Positions 55,875-64,000 of a stretch of 64,000 nt of DNA are shown here, one piece after another. The translations under genes and the position numbers were made by a program. Every line of letters begins with the position of its first letter. Position 1 is the stretch's first letter. The DNA is taken from NCBI RefSeq assembly GCF_026240945.1, contig NZ_JAPFPY010000007.1:1-64000 (forward strand), written 5' to 3'. A model generated the notes under the pieces. The model saw only the letters and a program-made list of their open reading frames with translations. It was not told the origin of the DNA and ran no database searches. The stretch comes from Mycolicibacterium sp. J2. Its GTDB lineage: Bacteria > Actinomycetota > Actinomycetes > Mycobacteriales > Mycobacteriaceae.

Positions 55875-57104
55875 ATGACCACGACAAATGCCTGCCCCTT
55901 CGGCGACCGGATCGACTTCACCGACCCCGACGTCCTGCTTCGCGGCATTCCGGTCACCGAGTTCGCCGCGCTGCGCAAGACCGCGCCGGTGTGGTGGAAC
56001 GAGCAGCAGGAGTCGATCTTCAGCGACGGCGGCTACTGGGTGATCAGCCGCCACGAGGACATCAAGGCCATCTCCCGCAACGGCGACATCTGGTCCACCA
56101 ACTCCAAAGGCGCGGTCATGCGTCTGCCCGACGGCATCACCGCCGACCAACTCGAGCTCACCAAGGCGCTGCTCATCAATCACGACGCACCCGAACACAC
56201 CCGACTGCGCAAGCTGGTGTCCCGGTTGTTCACCCCCCGCTCGGTGGCGGGGCTGGAACAGAAACTGGCCGACTCGGCACGCGCCATCGTGGCCGCGGCC
56301 AAGGAGAAGGACACCGGCAATTTCGTCGACGACATCGCGATGGGCCTGCCACTGCAGGCCATCGCGGACCTGATCGGTGTCCCGGAAGAAGACCGGGAGA
56401 AGATCTTCCACTGGTCCAACTGCATCATGAACACCGACGACCCGGATTTCGACTCCGACCCGACCACCGCCAACGCGGAGTTAATGGGCTACGCGTACAC
56501 CATGGCAGAGCAGCGCCGGGCATGTCCGGCCGACGATATCGTCACCCGACTGGTGCAGGCCGATATCGATGGAGAGTCGATCACCGACGTCGAGTTCGCG
56601 TTCTTCGTCATCCTGCTGGCCGTCGCAGGCAACGAGACCACCCGCAACGCGATGACCCACGGCATGAACGCGTTCTTCGACAACCCGGACCAGTGGGAGC
56701 TCTTCAAACGCGAACGGCCCGACACCGCCATCGAGGAGATCATCCGGTGGGCCACCCCGGTGCACTGCTTCCAGCGCACCGCGCTGGTGGACACCGAGGT
56801 CGGCGGGGTCGCCATCGGCGAGGGCCAGCGCGTCGGGCTGTTCTACAGTTCGGCCAACTACGACGAAGAGGTCTTCGAGGACCCCTTCCGGTTCGACATC
56901 CTGCGCAACCCGAATCCGCACCTGGCGTTCGGCGGCAACGGCGCTCACTTCTGTATCGGCGCCAACCTGGCCCGCATGGAAATCAAGCTGATGTTCAACG
57001 AGATCGCCGACCAGATCCCCGACATCTCGAAACTCGCCGAACCCCAGCGGCTGCGCTCCGGCTGGATCAACGGCGTCAAGGACCTGCAGGTCGTCTACCA
57101 GTAA
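55875..57104 (+). CDS. CYP125-like cytochrome P450
   Basis: 409 residues. Strong resemblance to CYP125 (steroid C26/27 hydroxylase) in FTDPDVLLRGIPVTEFAALRKTAPVWWNEQ, GYWVISRHEDIKAISR, INHDAPEHTRLRKLVSRLFTPRSV, AVAGNETTRNAMTHGM, EIIRWATPVHCFQRTA, and the haem loop FGGNGAHFCIGANLARME; it ends SGWINGVKDLQVVYQ. It is not in the cholesterol cluster and may be a paralogue for another long or branched chain. AGGAGG 7 bp before ATG. Followed by its TetR after 9 bp. Confidence 0.9.
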   Translation: MTTTNACPFGDRIDFTDPDVLLRGIPVTEFAALRKTAPVWWNEQQESIFSDGGYWVISRHEDIKAISRNGDIWSTNSKGAVMRLPDGITADQLELTKALLINHDAPEHTRLRKLVSRLFTPRSVAGLEQKLADSARAIVAAAKEKDTGNFVDDIAMGLPLQAIADLIGVPEEDREKIFHWSNCIMNTDDPDFDSDPTTANAELMGYAYTMAEQRRACPADDIVTRLVQADIDGESITDVEFAFFVILLAVAGNETTRNAMTHGMNAFFDNPDQWELFKRERPDTAIEEIIRWATPVHCFQRTALVDTEVGGVAIGEGQRVGLFYSSANYDEEVFEDPFRFDILRNPNPHLAFGGNGAHFCIGANLARMEIKLMFNEIADQIPDISKLAEPQRLRSGWINGVKDLQVVYQ

Positions 57105-57113
57105 GCTGCCCGG

Positions 57114-57707
57114 GTGCGCACCCACGGCTGGTCCGGCGACGCCCCGGCGTCCGACGAGGAGGCCGTCGCGCGCATCCTGGCCGCGGCGGGCAAGGCCATC
57201 GACGAGCGTGGCGCCGAGTTCTCCATCGCCGATATCGCGCGCACCCTGGGCGTCACCCGGCAGACGGTGTACCGCTACTTCCCCAGCACCGACGCACTGC
57301 TGATGCAGGCCGGCGTCGTCGCGGCCACCGATTTCCTGGAGCGCCTCGCCGCGCATATCGAGGGCATGACCGATCCGATGGACGCCGCCGTCGAGGCCAT
57401 CGCCACCGCGCTGGAGTGGTTACCCAAGGACAAGCACATCGGGCTGCTGCTGACCCCTGGCCGCACACCGGCCCTGACCGAATCGGTGACCTCCGATATC
57501 GCCCTGCAGTTCGCGCAGTCGGTGGTACGCCGCTTCGACGTCGATTGGGCCGCAGCCGGTTTCGACGACGCTGAACTCGACGAGCTGGCCGAGTACCTGC
57601 TGCGCATCATCCAGTCCTTCGTCGTCGACCCCGGCCGGCCGCCGCGCACCGGCGCCCGGCTGCGCGACTATCTGCGCCGCTGGGTCGCCCCGGCACTGCG
57701 CCGGTAG
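57114..57707 (+). CDS. TetR-family regulator of the CYP125-like gene
   Basis: 197 residues. EFSIADIARTLGVTRQTVYRYFPSTDALLMQAG is the HTH. The C-terminal domain (HIGLLLTPGRTPALTESVTSDIALQFAQSVV) is unassigned. GTG start 9 bp after the P450 stop, one operon with it, so autoregulation through the palindrome at 55810-55836 is likely. The stop codon TAG begins the hairpin at 57705. Confidence 0.88.
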   Translation: MRTHGWSGDAPASDEEAVARILAAAGKAIDERGAEFSIADIARTLGVTRQTVYRYFPSTDALLMQAGVVAATDFLERLAAHIEGMTDPMDAAVEAIATALEWLPKDKHIGLLLTPGRTPALTESVTSDIALQFAQSVVRRFDVDWAAAGFDDAELDELAEYLLRIIQSFVVDPGRPPRTGARLRDYLRRWVAPALRR

Positions 57708-57757
57708 CGATGTGTGGAGCCCGACCCGTAATGATTACGGGTAGGACTCCACACATC
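57705..57757. terminator. 24-bp hairpin anchored at a TAG stop
   Basis: 57709-57732 pairs with 57734-57757, two mismatches, minimal loop. Left arm starts TAGCGATGTGTGG at the TetR stop; the right arm ends in the stop of the convergent unknown gene (57756). The whole intergenic gap is the hairpin. Confidence 0.75.
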
Positions 57758-58988
57758 ACGACGAGATGACGGTGAGCGGCAGGGACTTTCGCTCTTCGAA
57801 CACCCAGGAGGCCCCGCCGCTGAATTCGCAGACCTCCACCTCGGGCAACTTCTTGGCTGCGGTGTCGGTCGTGATCACCCGCACGGTCCAGTCCGACTCG
57901 CTGCCGGATACCTCGGCGCGCAGGTGCGGGTCGACCGCGGCGACGATGGCTTGCAGCGGCGCGTCGGCGACCGGTGAGACCAGCGAAATCCACGCACCGT
58001 CGTCGTGCGCAGGTGACGGGCGTACGTGCACGGAGTCCGGTTGCACCCGGGCGGATACGTAGGCCGCCGGATTGAGCAGCGGATGCAATTCCAGCACCCG
58101 CAATGCACCCTCGGCATCGTTGCCGAGTTTGAGCGCCTTGTGAATTCGGGCCGCGGCCACCCCGGCGATGCCGATCAGCTGCTTGGTTCGGATCGAGCGA
58201 GCCAGCGCCGCATCGTCCTTGGCGCGCTTTTCCACCGCGATGGTGAACGACTTGACCAGCAGATGCATCTGCAGGCACACCTCGTCGGCGATCCGGACGA
58301 GCGCCGAGTGCGAGAACGCGGCGAAGTCGACGTCGGCGAGCAGATCACCCGAATAGTCAGCGTTGCCTTCGTCATCCGGGTCGATCGGGTCCAATTCACA
58401 CGCATGGGCGTGGGTGGCGGCGACCAGGTCGATCTCCGGGATGAACGGCACCGCCGGGTGGGAGTCGTCGATGATCACGGTCCACGCGCAATGCGGTTGC
58501 CGGTCGGCCGGTGTTCTCGGGGGCCGGTGGATGGGCCGGACCTGCGCCCGCCGATTGGTCGCCAGTGCGGTGGCGTCGAAGGTCGGATCCTCGATGTCGT
58601 GACACATGCCCTTGACGTAGTCGGGTCCCATCGGCTCCACGTCCAGCAGTGCGCCGCAATGATCCAGATAGAACTCGCCGTGCCAGCGGTCGTGCACGAT
58701 ATAGCGGAAATCCATGAACTGCGGCGGTGCCCCGATATCCAGTTGCAGTCCCTTGAACAGGGTGAAGATGTCGTCGCCCTGGTAGTTGAGCGCCTTCTGC
58801 ATCCGCTTGGTGTACAGCGGGCTGGCGGCCGCCCACTCCTCGATGGCGATTTGCAGCATCTCTTCGCGACCGAAACTGCTGATGCACCAAGCCATTCCGG
58901 ATCGGTCGATCAACTGCCCGATCAGCAGCAGCTCGGGGACCAGGGTCGCCAGCTGGTCGCGGGTCAGCGCCGCGTACCTACTTGTCAT
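57756..58988 (-). CDS. unknown 410-residue protein, last gene of the aldA operon
   Basis: I do not recognise this protein. It is cytosolic with no membrane segment. Central segment HDRWHGEFYLDHCGALLDVEPMGPDYVKGMCHDIEDPTFDATA and QPHCAWTVIIDDSHP have several His, Cys and Asp that look like a metal or catalytic site; the second half is helical (CLQMHLLVKSFTIAVEKRAKDDAALARSI) and ends with FSGGASWVFEERKSLPLTVISS. A relation to amino-thiazoline-carboxylate hydrolase-like proteins is possible but unproven. ATG 58988 overlaps the previous gene by 11 bp, so it is part of the five-gene operon. Confidence 0.75.
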   Translation of the reverse strand: MTSRYAALTRDQLATLVPELLLIGQLIDRSGMAWCISSFGREEMLQIAIEEWAAASPLYTKRMQKALNYQGDDIFTLFKGLQLDIGAPPQFMDFRYIVHDRWHGEFYLDHCGALLDVEPMGPDYVKGMCHDIEDPTFDATALATNRRAQVRPIHRPPRTPADRQPHCAWTVIIDDSHPAVPFIPEIDLVAATHAHACELDPIDPDDEGNADYSGDLLADVDFAAFSHSALVRIADEVCLQMHLLVKSFTIAVEKRAKDDAALARSIRTKQLIGIAGVAAARIHKALKLGNDAEGALRVLELHPLLNPAAYVSARVQPDSVHVRPSPAHDDGAWISLVSPVADAPLQAIVAAVDPHLRAEVSGSESDWTVRVITTDTAAKKLPEVEVCEFSGGASWVFEERKSLPLTVISS

Positions 58989-59409
58989 CGGCACCACCCC
59001 CGGAGTGCATCTTCACCGCGGCGTCGACGTTGGCTTTCTTGTCCGCACCGGTGCCCTTCTTCCGGTTGCGCACCACCTTGCTGACCGCCCCGTCGAGCTT
59101 GGAGCCCAACGGGAATCCCAGGTAGTGGGTCAGGAACACCGACACCTCTTTGAGTTCCTCTGCGGTGAGCTCGCCGTTGTGCAGGGCGGCGTTGATCTGG
59201 ATCTCGGCGAGATCCGAATTGCCCACCGCCGTCACTGCCGCCAGGGTAAGCAGGCGCTTGTCGCGCATCGACAGGCCGGGCCGGGTCCAGATGGCGCCGA
59301 AGAGATGTTCCACGGTGAGGTCGAAAAACGGGTCGCCCTGGACGTCCGGCATCTCCCAGCCGTAGACCTCGTTCATCTTCTGCAGGCCCTGCTGACGGCG
59401 ATCGGTCAT
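58978..59409 (-). CDS. carboxymuconolactone decarboxylase-family protein
   Basis: 143 residues. NEVYGWEMPDVQGDPFFDLTVEHLFGAIWTRPGLSMRDKRLLTLAAVTAVGNSDLAEIQINAALHNGELTAEELKEVSVFLTHYLGFP is the CMD/AhpD-like helical fold; the CxxC of AhpD is absent. Tail is Lys/Asp-rich. GTG 59415 would overlap the upstream stop (GTGA) and add two residues. Rv0771 (annotated pcaC-like) position. Reaction not known. Confidence 0.87.
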   Translation of the reverse strand: MTDRRQQGLQKMNEVYGWEMPDVQGDPFFDLTVEHLFGAIWTRPGLSMRDKRLLTLAAVTAVGNSDLAEIQINAALHNGELTAEELKEVSVFLTHYLGFPLGSKLDGAVSKVVRNRKKGTGADKKANVDAAVKMHSGGGADDK

Positions 59410-59411
59410 AC

Positions 59412-60254
59412 TCACTGCTCCTTCGTGTGCGGTACTCCGAGACCGTCGGCCAGGTTCTGCAACGCCACCTGAGCCAACGGCAGGTCCACTCCCAGCGCGT
59501 CGCCCAGTCCGAGGGCCAGCGTCAGGTCCTTCTCGGCGAGCCCACGCGTGTGGGTGAACATCTGGTAGAGCCAATGATCCGGCGCCAAGGGTGTGGTGTC
59601 GTCGCGCAGGATGATCGCGCCAGGGCCACCACTTTGCGCATCGCTGTGCCGGACCACCCGGCCCAGCTTCTGCAGGTCGATACCGGCCGCCTCGGCCAAC
59701 GCCATCGCCTCGCAGGACGCCGCGAAACCGATGAAGGTCAACATGTTACGGGCCAGCTTCATCCGGGTGCCCGCGCCGGGCTCACCGGCACGCACCACCA
59801 GTGACGCCCACTTCTTGAACACCGGCTTGACCCGTTCGTAGGCCTCGTCGGAGGCACCGACCATGACGGCCAGTTCGCCCTTCTCAGCTGCCCCCGCGCC
59901 ACCGCTGACCGGGGCATCGACGACGTGAATCCCCTTGGGCGCCAAGAGCTCGGCCAGTTCGGCGGCGGTGTCGGGCTCGATGGTGGAGTGGATCGCAATG
60001 ACGGTGCCCGCACCGGCATGCCGGCCCAGTTCGGCAACGACGTCACGGACCTGGGCGTCGTTGAGCACGGTCACACTGATGACGTCCGCCGCGGCGACGC
60101 CTGCGACATCGTCGGCCAGCATCGCGCCCAGTTCGGCCAGCGGGGTCATCGCCTCGGTCCGGACATCGAAGACGATCAGCCCGTCCGGCCAGTCGGCCAG
60201 CCGCTTGGCCATCGGCGCACCCTGGTTGCCCAGGCCGATGTAACCGAGCTTCAT
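59412..60254 (-). CDS. 3-hydroxyisobutyrate dehydrogenase-family oxidoreductase
   Basis: 280 residues. N-terminal NAD(P) motif LGYIGLGNQGAPMAKRL; substrate motif DAPVSGGAGAAEKGELAVMVGA; catalytic Lys in GTRMKLARNMLTFIGFAASCEAMALAEAAGID. Acts on beta-hydroxyacids. ATG 60254 overlaps the SDR stop (ATGA). Rv0770 position. Third gene of the operon. Confidence 0.92.
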   Translation of the reverse strand: MKLGYIGLGNQGAPMAKRLADWPDGLIVFDVRTEAMTPLAELGAMLADDVAGVAAADVISVTVLNDAQVRDVVAELGRHAGAGTVIAIHSTIEPDTAAELAELLAPKGIHVVDAPVSGGAGAAEKGELAVMVGASDEAYERVKPVFKKWASLVVRAGEPGAGTRMKLARNMLTFIGFAASCEAMALAEAAGIDLQKLGRVVRHSDAQSGGPGAIILRDDTTPLAPDHWLYQMFTHTRGLAEKDLTLALGLGDALGVDLPLAQVALQNLADGLGVPHTKEQ

Positions 60255-61003
60255 GAGCGGATGATCTGTCCGCCGTCGACGTTGAAGATCTGCCCGGTGA
60301 TCCACTTCGCCTGATCCGACAACAGGAAAAGGCACATGCCGACCAGGTCCTCGGGCTGGCCCATCCGGGACAGCGGGATGCCCTTGACGATGTCGGCGAC
60401 CATCTCCTGCGGGGTGGTGGTGCGGTTGGCCTCGGTGTCGATCGGCCCGGGCGCGATGGCGTTGATGCGGATGTTCTGCCCGCCCAGCTCACGGGAGAGC
60501 TGCTGGGTCAGGCCGTTGACGCCGACCTTGGCCAAACCGTAGAAGTTCGCGTACATCCACGCCGCCGTGGAGGACTGGTTGACGATCGCGCCGCCGCCGC
60601 GCTTGGCCATTTTCTTGTACACCGCGCGGGTGCACCACAGTGCGCCGTCGAGGTTCACGCTCATGAACTTCCTGTAGTAGTCCGGGTCGACGGTCAACAG
60701 GAAGTCCAGCTTCATACCGCCGAAGATCGCGGCGTTGTTCACCAGGTAGTCGATGCCGCCGAACTCCGAAAGTGTCTGTGCCGCCATGTCCCTGGCCGAT
60801 TCGGGGTCGGACACGTCGACGCGGACCGCCAGCGCGGTCCCGCCCTCGCCCTTGATTCCGTCGGCGACCTTCTGCGCACCCTCGACGTTGATATCGGCCA
60901 CCACCACCGCCGCACCCTCGCGTGCCAGCGCCTCGGCATAAGCCTGGCCGATGCCACCGCCGGCACCGGTGACGATGCCCACCTTGTTGTCGAATTGCCC
61001 CAC
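60251..61003 (-). CDS. short-chain dehydrogenase/reductase
   Basis: 250 residues, classical SDR: TGAGGGIGQAYAE (cofactor loop), NNAAIFGG, catalytic Ser in VNQSSTAAW and YxxxK in FYGLAKVG, then NAIAPGPIDTEA. DIN after the second strand favours NAD. GTG start, 12 bp after aldA. Rv0769 position. Confidence 0.93.
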   Translation of the reverse strand: MGQFDNKVGIVTGAGGGIGQAYAEALAREGAAVVVADINVEGAQKVADGIKGEGGTALAVRVDVSDPESARDMAAQTLSEFGGIDYLVNNAAIFGGMKLDFLLTVDPDYYRKFMSVNLDGALWCTRAVYKKMAKRGGGAIVNQSSTAAWMYANFYGLAKVGVNGLTQQLSRELGGQNIRINAIAPGPIDTEANRTTTPQEMVADIVKGIPLSRMGQPEDLVGMCLFLLSDQAKWITGQIFNVDGGQIIRS

Positions 61004-61015
61004 TGTGGTTCTCCT

Positions 61016-62485
61016 TCAGTTCGCCAGGGTCGCGATGAGTTTGGTTTCCAGGTACTCCTCGAAACCGGCCACGCCCATCTCGCGGCCGATCCCGGACTGC
61101 TTGTAGCCGCCGAACGGCGCGTCGGCCGAATACCAGACGCCGCCGTTGACGTTGACGGTGCCGACCCGCATCCGGGCGGCCACCGCCTGCGCGCGGGCAT
61201 CGTCAGCGGAGAACACCGTGCCCGACAATCCGTAGGGCGAGTCGTTGGCGATCCGCACCGCGTCATCGTCGCCGTCGTGGGCAATGACCGTGAGCACTGG
61301 GCCGAAGATCTCCTCACGGGCCACCTTGGCCGAATTATCCAGGCCCGCAATCACGGTGGGTTCGATGAAGAAACCGGTGTCCAGATCGGCGGGCCTGCCG
61401 CCGCCACAGGCGAACCGGCCACCCTCGGCGATCGCCGAGTCCAGGTACCCCTGGATCCGGTCCCGTTGCCGCGCCGAGATGACCGGCCCGCACACGGTGC
61501 GCTTGCTGTTCGGGTCACCGGGTTTGATGCCGCCGAGCGTCGCAGCGGCGGCCTCGACGGCCTCGTCGTACTTCGCCCTGGGGACCACCAGGCGGGTGGT
61601 GATGGCGCAGCCCTGACCGGCGTGCATGGCCACGGTGAACGCGGCCATCGCGCAGGCGCCGCTCAGATCGGCGTCATCGAGCACCAGGAACGCCGATTTA
61701 CCACCGAGCTCCAAGAACACCTTCTTGATCGTGGCGGCGGCATCGACCATCACGGCGCGGCCAGTCGTGGTGGACCCGGTGAACGACACCATGTCCACTC
61801 GCGGGTCCTTGGACAGCATCGCGCCGACACCGTGGTCGTCGGAGGTGACGATGTTGATCACGCCGGGCGGGAAATCGGTGTGCTCACTGATGATCTCGCC
61901 CAGCACCGCGGCCGCCCACGGGGTATCCGGCGCGGGCTTGAGGACCAGCGTGTTACCGGCGGCGAGCGCCGGGCCGACCTTCGCCAGGTTGATCTGGTGC
62001 GGGAAGTTCCACGGGGTGATCGCGCCGACCACGCCGACAGCCTCGCGGGCGATGGTCCGATTGGTCGGAATCCCCTGCGGTGTGGCGTGTCCCAAATCGG
62101 TATGCCACGCATAGCCCTCCGCGGTGTCGGCGGCGAAGGCCAAGTCGTCGATCGGGCCTTCCAGCTGGGCGCCGGAGGTCAGCATGCGCGGCGCACCGAC
62201 CTCGGCGATGGTCAACTCCCGAAGATCCTCCACGTGCTCCTGCATCGCTGCACGGAGCTGACGCAGACAGCGCACCCGTAGCTCGGTGTTCGTCGACCAG
62301 TCGGTGGCGTCGAATGCGGTGCGGGCCGCGCCGATGGCAGCCGACATGTCGGATTCGTCGGCGTTGGCCGCCACGCCGAGAACTTCCTCGGTGGCGGGGT
62401 TGATCGTCTGGAAGGTCCCCGCACCCGCGGTGACCAATTTGCCGTCGATGAACAACCGGCTCTCGCGGTCAGCCAGCAGTGGCAT
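61016..62485 (-). CDS. aldA: aldehyde dehydrogenase AldA
   Basis: 489 residues. PWNFPHQINLAKVGPALAAGNTLVLKPAPDTP (cofactor), FTGSTTTGR, catalytic Glu in FLELGGKSAF and catalytic Cys in HAGQGCAITTRL. Oxidises an aldehyde to the acid with NAD(P). ATG 62485 has AGGGAG upstream. First gene of a tight five-gene operon aldA-SDR-HIBADH-CMD-unknown. Divergent from TetR. Rv0768 position. Confidence 0.94.
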   Translation of the reverse strand: MPLLADRESRLFIDGKLVTAGAGTFQTINPATEEVLGVAANADESDMSAAIGAARTAFDATDWSTNTELRVRCLRQLRAAMQEHVEDLRELTIAEVGAPRMLTSGAQLEGPIDDLAFAADTAEGYAWHTDLGHATPQGIPTNRTIAREAVGVVGAITPWNFPHQINLAKVGPALAAGNTLVLKPAPDTPWAAAVLGEIISEHTDFPPGVINIVTSDDHGVGAMLSKDPRVDMVSFTGSTTTGRAVMVDAAATIKKVFLELGGKSAFLVLDDADLSGACAMAAFTVAMHAGQGCAITTRLVVPRAKYDEAVEAAAATLGGIKPGDPNSKRTVCGPVISARQRDRIQGYLDSAIAEGGRFACGGGRPADLDTGFFIEPTVIAGLDNSAKVAREEIFGPVLTVIAHDGDDDAVRIANDSPYGLSGTVFSADDARAQAVAARMRVGTVNVNGGVWYSADAPFGGYKQSGIGREMGVAGFEEYLETKLIATLAN

Positions 62486-62506
62486 CGGTTCTCCCTCACA
62501 CATTCT

Positions 62507-62518
62507 GGACAGCTGTCC
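62507..62518. promoter_or_regulatory. 12-bp palindrome before aldA
   Basis: ggacagctgtcc is perfect, 22 bp upstream of the aldA ATG. A related TGTCC half-site occurs at the start of the divergent TetR gene (62660). Likely operator for that TetR. Confidence 0.5.
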
Positions 62519-62647
62519 GGTGGCTTTGATCCGAACGATAGACCCAGCCCACCGGCAGAGGCAAGGGTGGGTCGCCTATGCGGCGTCAATAGCGCTGTTT
62601 TAGTGGCATTTTGGCAAAGCAACTTGCCCCGCACAGTCGTCGTCGGA

Positions 62648-62653
62648 TAACTT
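62648..62653 (+). promoter_or_regulatory. -10 hexamer of the TetR-cyp123 pair
   Basis: TAACTT is 6 bp before the GTG at 62660, leaderless spacing. The rest of the 174-bp divergent region holds the palindrome at 62507-62518 and nothing else I can read. Confidence 0.45.
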
Positions 62654-62659
62654 AGACAT

Positions 62660-63271
62660 GTGTCCAGCGATGCCGTGGCGGCCGTCACAAATGAAGCCGG
62701 GGAATCCCAGCGCAACCGCCGGCAGGAAGAGACCTTTCGAAAGGTCCTGACCGCCGGCCTGGAGATGCTGCGCGAATCCTCGTACTCAGACCTGACGGTG
62801 CGGGCGGTGGCCGCCCGCGCCAAGGTCGCCCCGGCCACCGCCTACACCTACTTCTCGTCCAAGAACCACCTGATCGCCGAGATCTACCTGGACCTGGTGA
62901 AGCAGGTGCCTTACTTCACCGATGTGAACGAACCGATGGCCAGCCGCGTCGAACAGGCGTTGCGCAGCATGGCGCTGGTGGTCGCCGACGAACCCGAGGT
63001 CGCCGCCGCGTGCACGGCCGCGCTGCTGACCGGTGCCGATCAGACGGTGCGCACGGTGCGCGACCGGATCGGCGCCGAGATTCACCGGCGCATCCGCACC
63101 GCCGTCGGGCCGGACGCCGACCCCCGCGTGGTATCCGCGCTCGAGATGACGTATTTCGGCGCCCTCGTCAACGCGGGCAGCGGAGCCTTCACCTACCACC
63201 AGATCGCCGACCGACTCAGCTACGTCGTCGGCCTGCTGCTCGGCGACGACACCCTCGGAGACCACCAATGA
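62660..63271 (+). CDS. TetR-family regulator (Rv0767c type)
   Basis: 203 residues. YSDLTVRAVAARAKVAPATAYTYFSSKNHLIAEIYLDLVKQV is the HTH. C-terminal domain of the KstR2/FadR-like size without clear motif. GTG 62660, leaderless. Overlaps cyp123 by ATGA and is divergent from aldA, so it may control both transcripts. Confidence 0.9.
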   Translation: MSSDAVAAVTNEAGESQRNRRQEETFRKVLTAGLEMLRESSYSDLTVRAVAARAKVAPATAYTYFSSKNHLIAEIYLDLVKQVPYFTDVNEPMASRVEQALRSMALVVADEPEVAAACTAALLTGADQTVRTVRDRIGAEIHRRIRTAVGPDADPRVVSALEMTYFGALVNAGSGAFTYHQIADRLSYVVGLLLGDDTLGDHQ

Positions 63272-64000
63272 GCCTGAACACCGCTACGCCCCTGCTGGAT
63301 CCATACGACTACGACTTCCACGAGGATCCATACCCGTACTATCGCCGGTTGCGGGACGAGGCGCCGCTGTACCGCAACGAGGACCTCAAGTTCTGGGCGC
63401 TGTCCCGGCACAGCGACGTCGTGCAGGGTTTCCGCAACAGCGTCGCACTGTCCAACAAGCACGGCGTCGCCCTCGATCCGATCTCGCGCAACGACGAGGC
63501 GCACCGGGTGATGTCGTTTCTCGCCCTCGACGATCCGGCCCACCTGCGGTTGCGCACCCTGGTGTCCAAGGGTTTCACCCCACGGCGAATCCGGGAATTG
63601 GAGAGCCGGGTCACCGAGATCGCGGTACAGCATCTCGATACCGCCCTGCAGAGCGACACCTTCGACTACGTCGATGATTTCGCGGGCAAGCTGCCGATGG
63701 ACGTCATCTCCGAACTGATGGGCGTGCCCGAGGAAGACCGGGTGCGTATCCGGGCCCTTGCCGACGGTGTCATGCACCGCGAGGACGGCGTGGCCGACGT
63801 GCCGGCGTCGGCCATCGAGGCGTCCGGCGAGCTGCTGGTCTACTACGCCGACATGGTCCGGCAGCGCCGCAACGGTGTCACCGACGACCTGACCTCGGCG
63901 CTGGTCGAGGCCGAGATCGACGGTGACAAGCTCACCGACGACGAGATCATGGCCTTCCTGTTCCTCATGGTGGTGGCCGGCAACGAGACCACCACCAAAC
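63268..64000 (+). CDS. cyp123: cytochrome P450 CYP123-like, cut by window end
   Basis: First 244 residues. DFHEDPYPYYRRLRDEAPLYRNEDLKFWALSRHSDVVQGFRN, LALDDPAHLRLRTLVSKGFTPRRIRELE (C-helix region), SELMGVPEEDRVRIR and the I-helix VVAGNETTTK are present; the ExxR and haem Cys lie beyond the window. Rv0766c (cyp123) position, where cyp51 and a ferredoxin follow in M. tuberculosis. ATG overlaps the TetR stop. Confidence 0.9.
   Translation, partial: MSLNTATPLLDPYDYDFHEDPYPYYRRLRDEAPLYRNEDLKFWALSRHSDVVQGFRNSVALSNKHGVALDPISRNDEAHRVMSFLALDDPAHLRLRTLVSKGFTPRRIRELESRVTEIAVQHLDTALQSDTFDYVDDFAGKLPMDVISELMGVPEEDRVRIRALADGVMHREDGVADVPASAIEASGELLVYYADMVRQRRNGVTDDLTSALVEAEIDGDKLTDDEIMAFLFLMVVAGNETTTK

Noticed and set aside
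55875..57104. CYP51 identity for the P450
   Set aside because: Motifs match CYP125 rather than sterol demethylase, and cyp51 is expected beyond the right edge after cyp123.
57763..58988. Firm assignment of the unknown protein to amino-thiazoline-carboxylate hydrolases
   Set aside because: Only a loose impression from His/Cys spacing; no motif I can verify.

Overview
The window is high-GC actinobacterial DNA whose gene content and order point to a fast-growing Mycobacterium (Mycolicibacterium). From memory, most of it is collinear with M. tuberculosis Rv0824c (desA1) down to Rv0766c (cyp123). A complete pstSCAB operon sits between phoU and mshD, the arrangement I remember from M. smegmatis. 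Mycolate desaturase, mycothiol synthase, the lipomannan factor LmeA and an LCP ligase all fit a mycobacterium. All names and synteny statements come from reading motifs, not from a database search.

Region by region. (1) 1-978: foreign-looking right end of an integrative element, with one HEPN-like gene and the 3' half of a tRNA-Lys(UUU), an att-type scar. (2) 996-10201: truncated haemoglobin, Ser/Thr kinase, MpaB oxygenase with divergent TetR, secreted protein, desA1, dusB, LCP protein, phoU. (3) 10236-17585: MarR/oxidoreductase pair, pstBACS with a RegX3-type box, mshD, glnR. (4) 17753-24694: lmeA-thiX; a leaderless polycysteine mini-ORF before DUF4395-cysA-sseC; a 32-codon membrane ORF before an Rv0813c-like gene; a lipoprotein; pabC; ygfZ; DUF3073. 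A candidate reverse-strand RNA follows pabC. (5) 24733-48632: purine genes purM, purF, purL, purQ, purS and purC, all on the minus strand. Among them lie an orphan MCE protein, a CPBP protease, a membrane alpha/beta hydrolase, an M18 aminopeptidase, the DyP peroxidase/encapsulin pair, DUF4436, a metallo-hydrolase, PAP2, a flavoprotein, DUF2334, a TetR/glutathione-peroxidase pair and an intact ptrB. (6) 48663-55760: membrane protein, an AbiEi/DUF559 gene between two related hairpins, cyp126-purB, TetR, Tat-exported esterase, purD. (7) 55875-64000: CYP125-like P450 with its TetR, then a five-gene catabolic operon (aldA, SDR, dehydrogenase, CMD-family, unknown protein) divergent from a TetR-cyp123 pair cut by the window end.

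How the genes work together: ten de novo purine genes and the phosphate uptake/PhoU module form the housekeeping core. glnR-mshD links a nitrogen regulator to mycothiol. The cysteine-sensing leader controls sulfur mobilisation. DyP is packaged in encapsulin through its C-terminal tag. Several local TetR/MarR regulators have visible palindromes beside them.

The signals most worth following are: four long hairpins whose left arm starts exactly at a TAG stop codon (11796, 49278, 50233, 57705), two of which bracket the DUF559 gene; the reverse-strand transcript candidate at about 22236-22449, with a promoter, a near-complete complement to the 16S 3' tail, a 12-codon ORF ending inside a palindrome, and alternative pairings; and the tRNA-Lys integration scar at the left edge. 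No stretch above 300 bases lacks a gene. I saw no CRISPR array, insertion sequence or intact tRNA.
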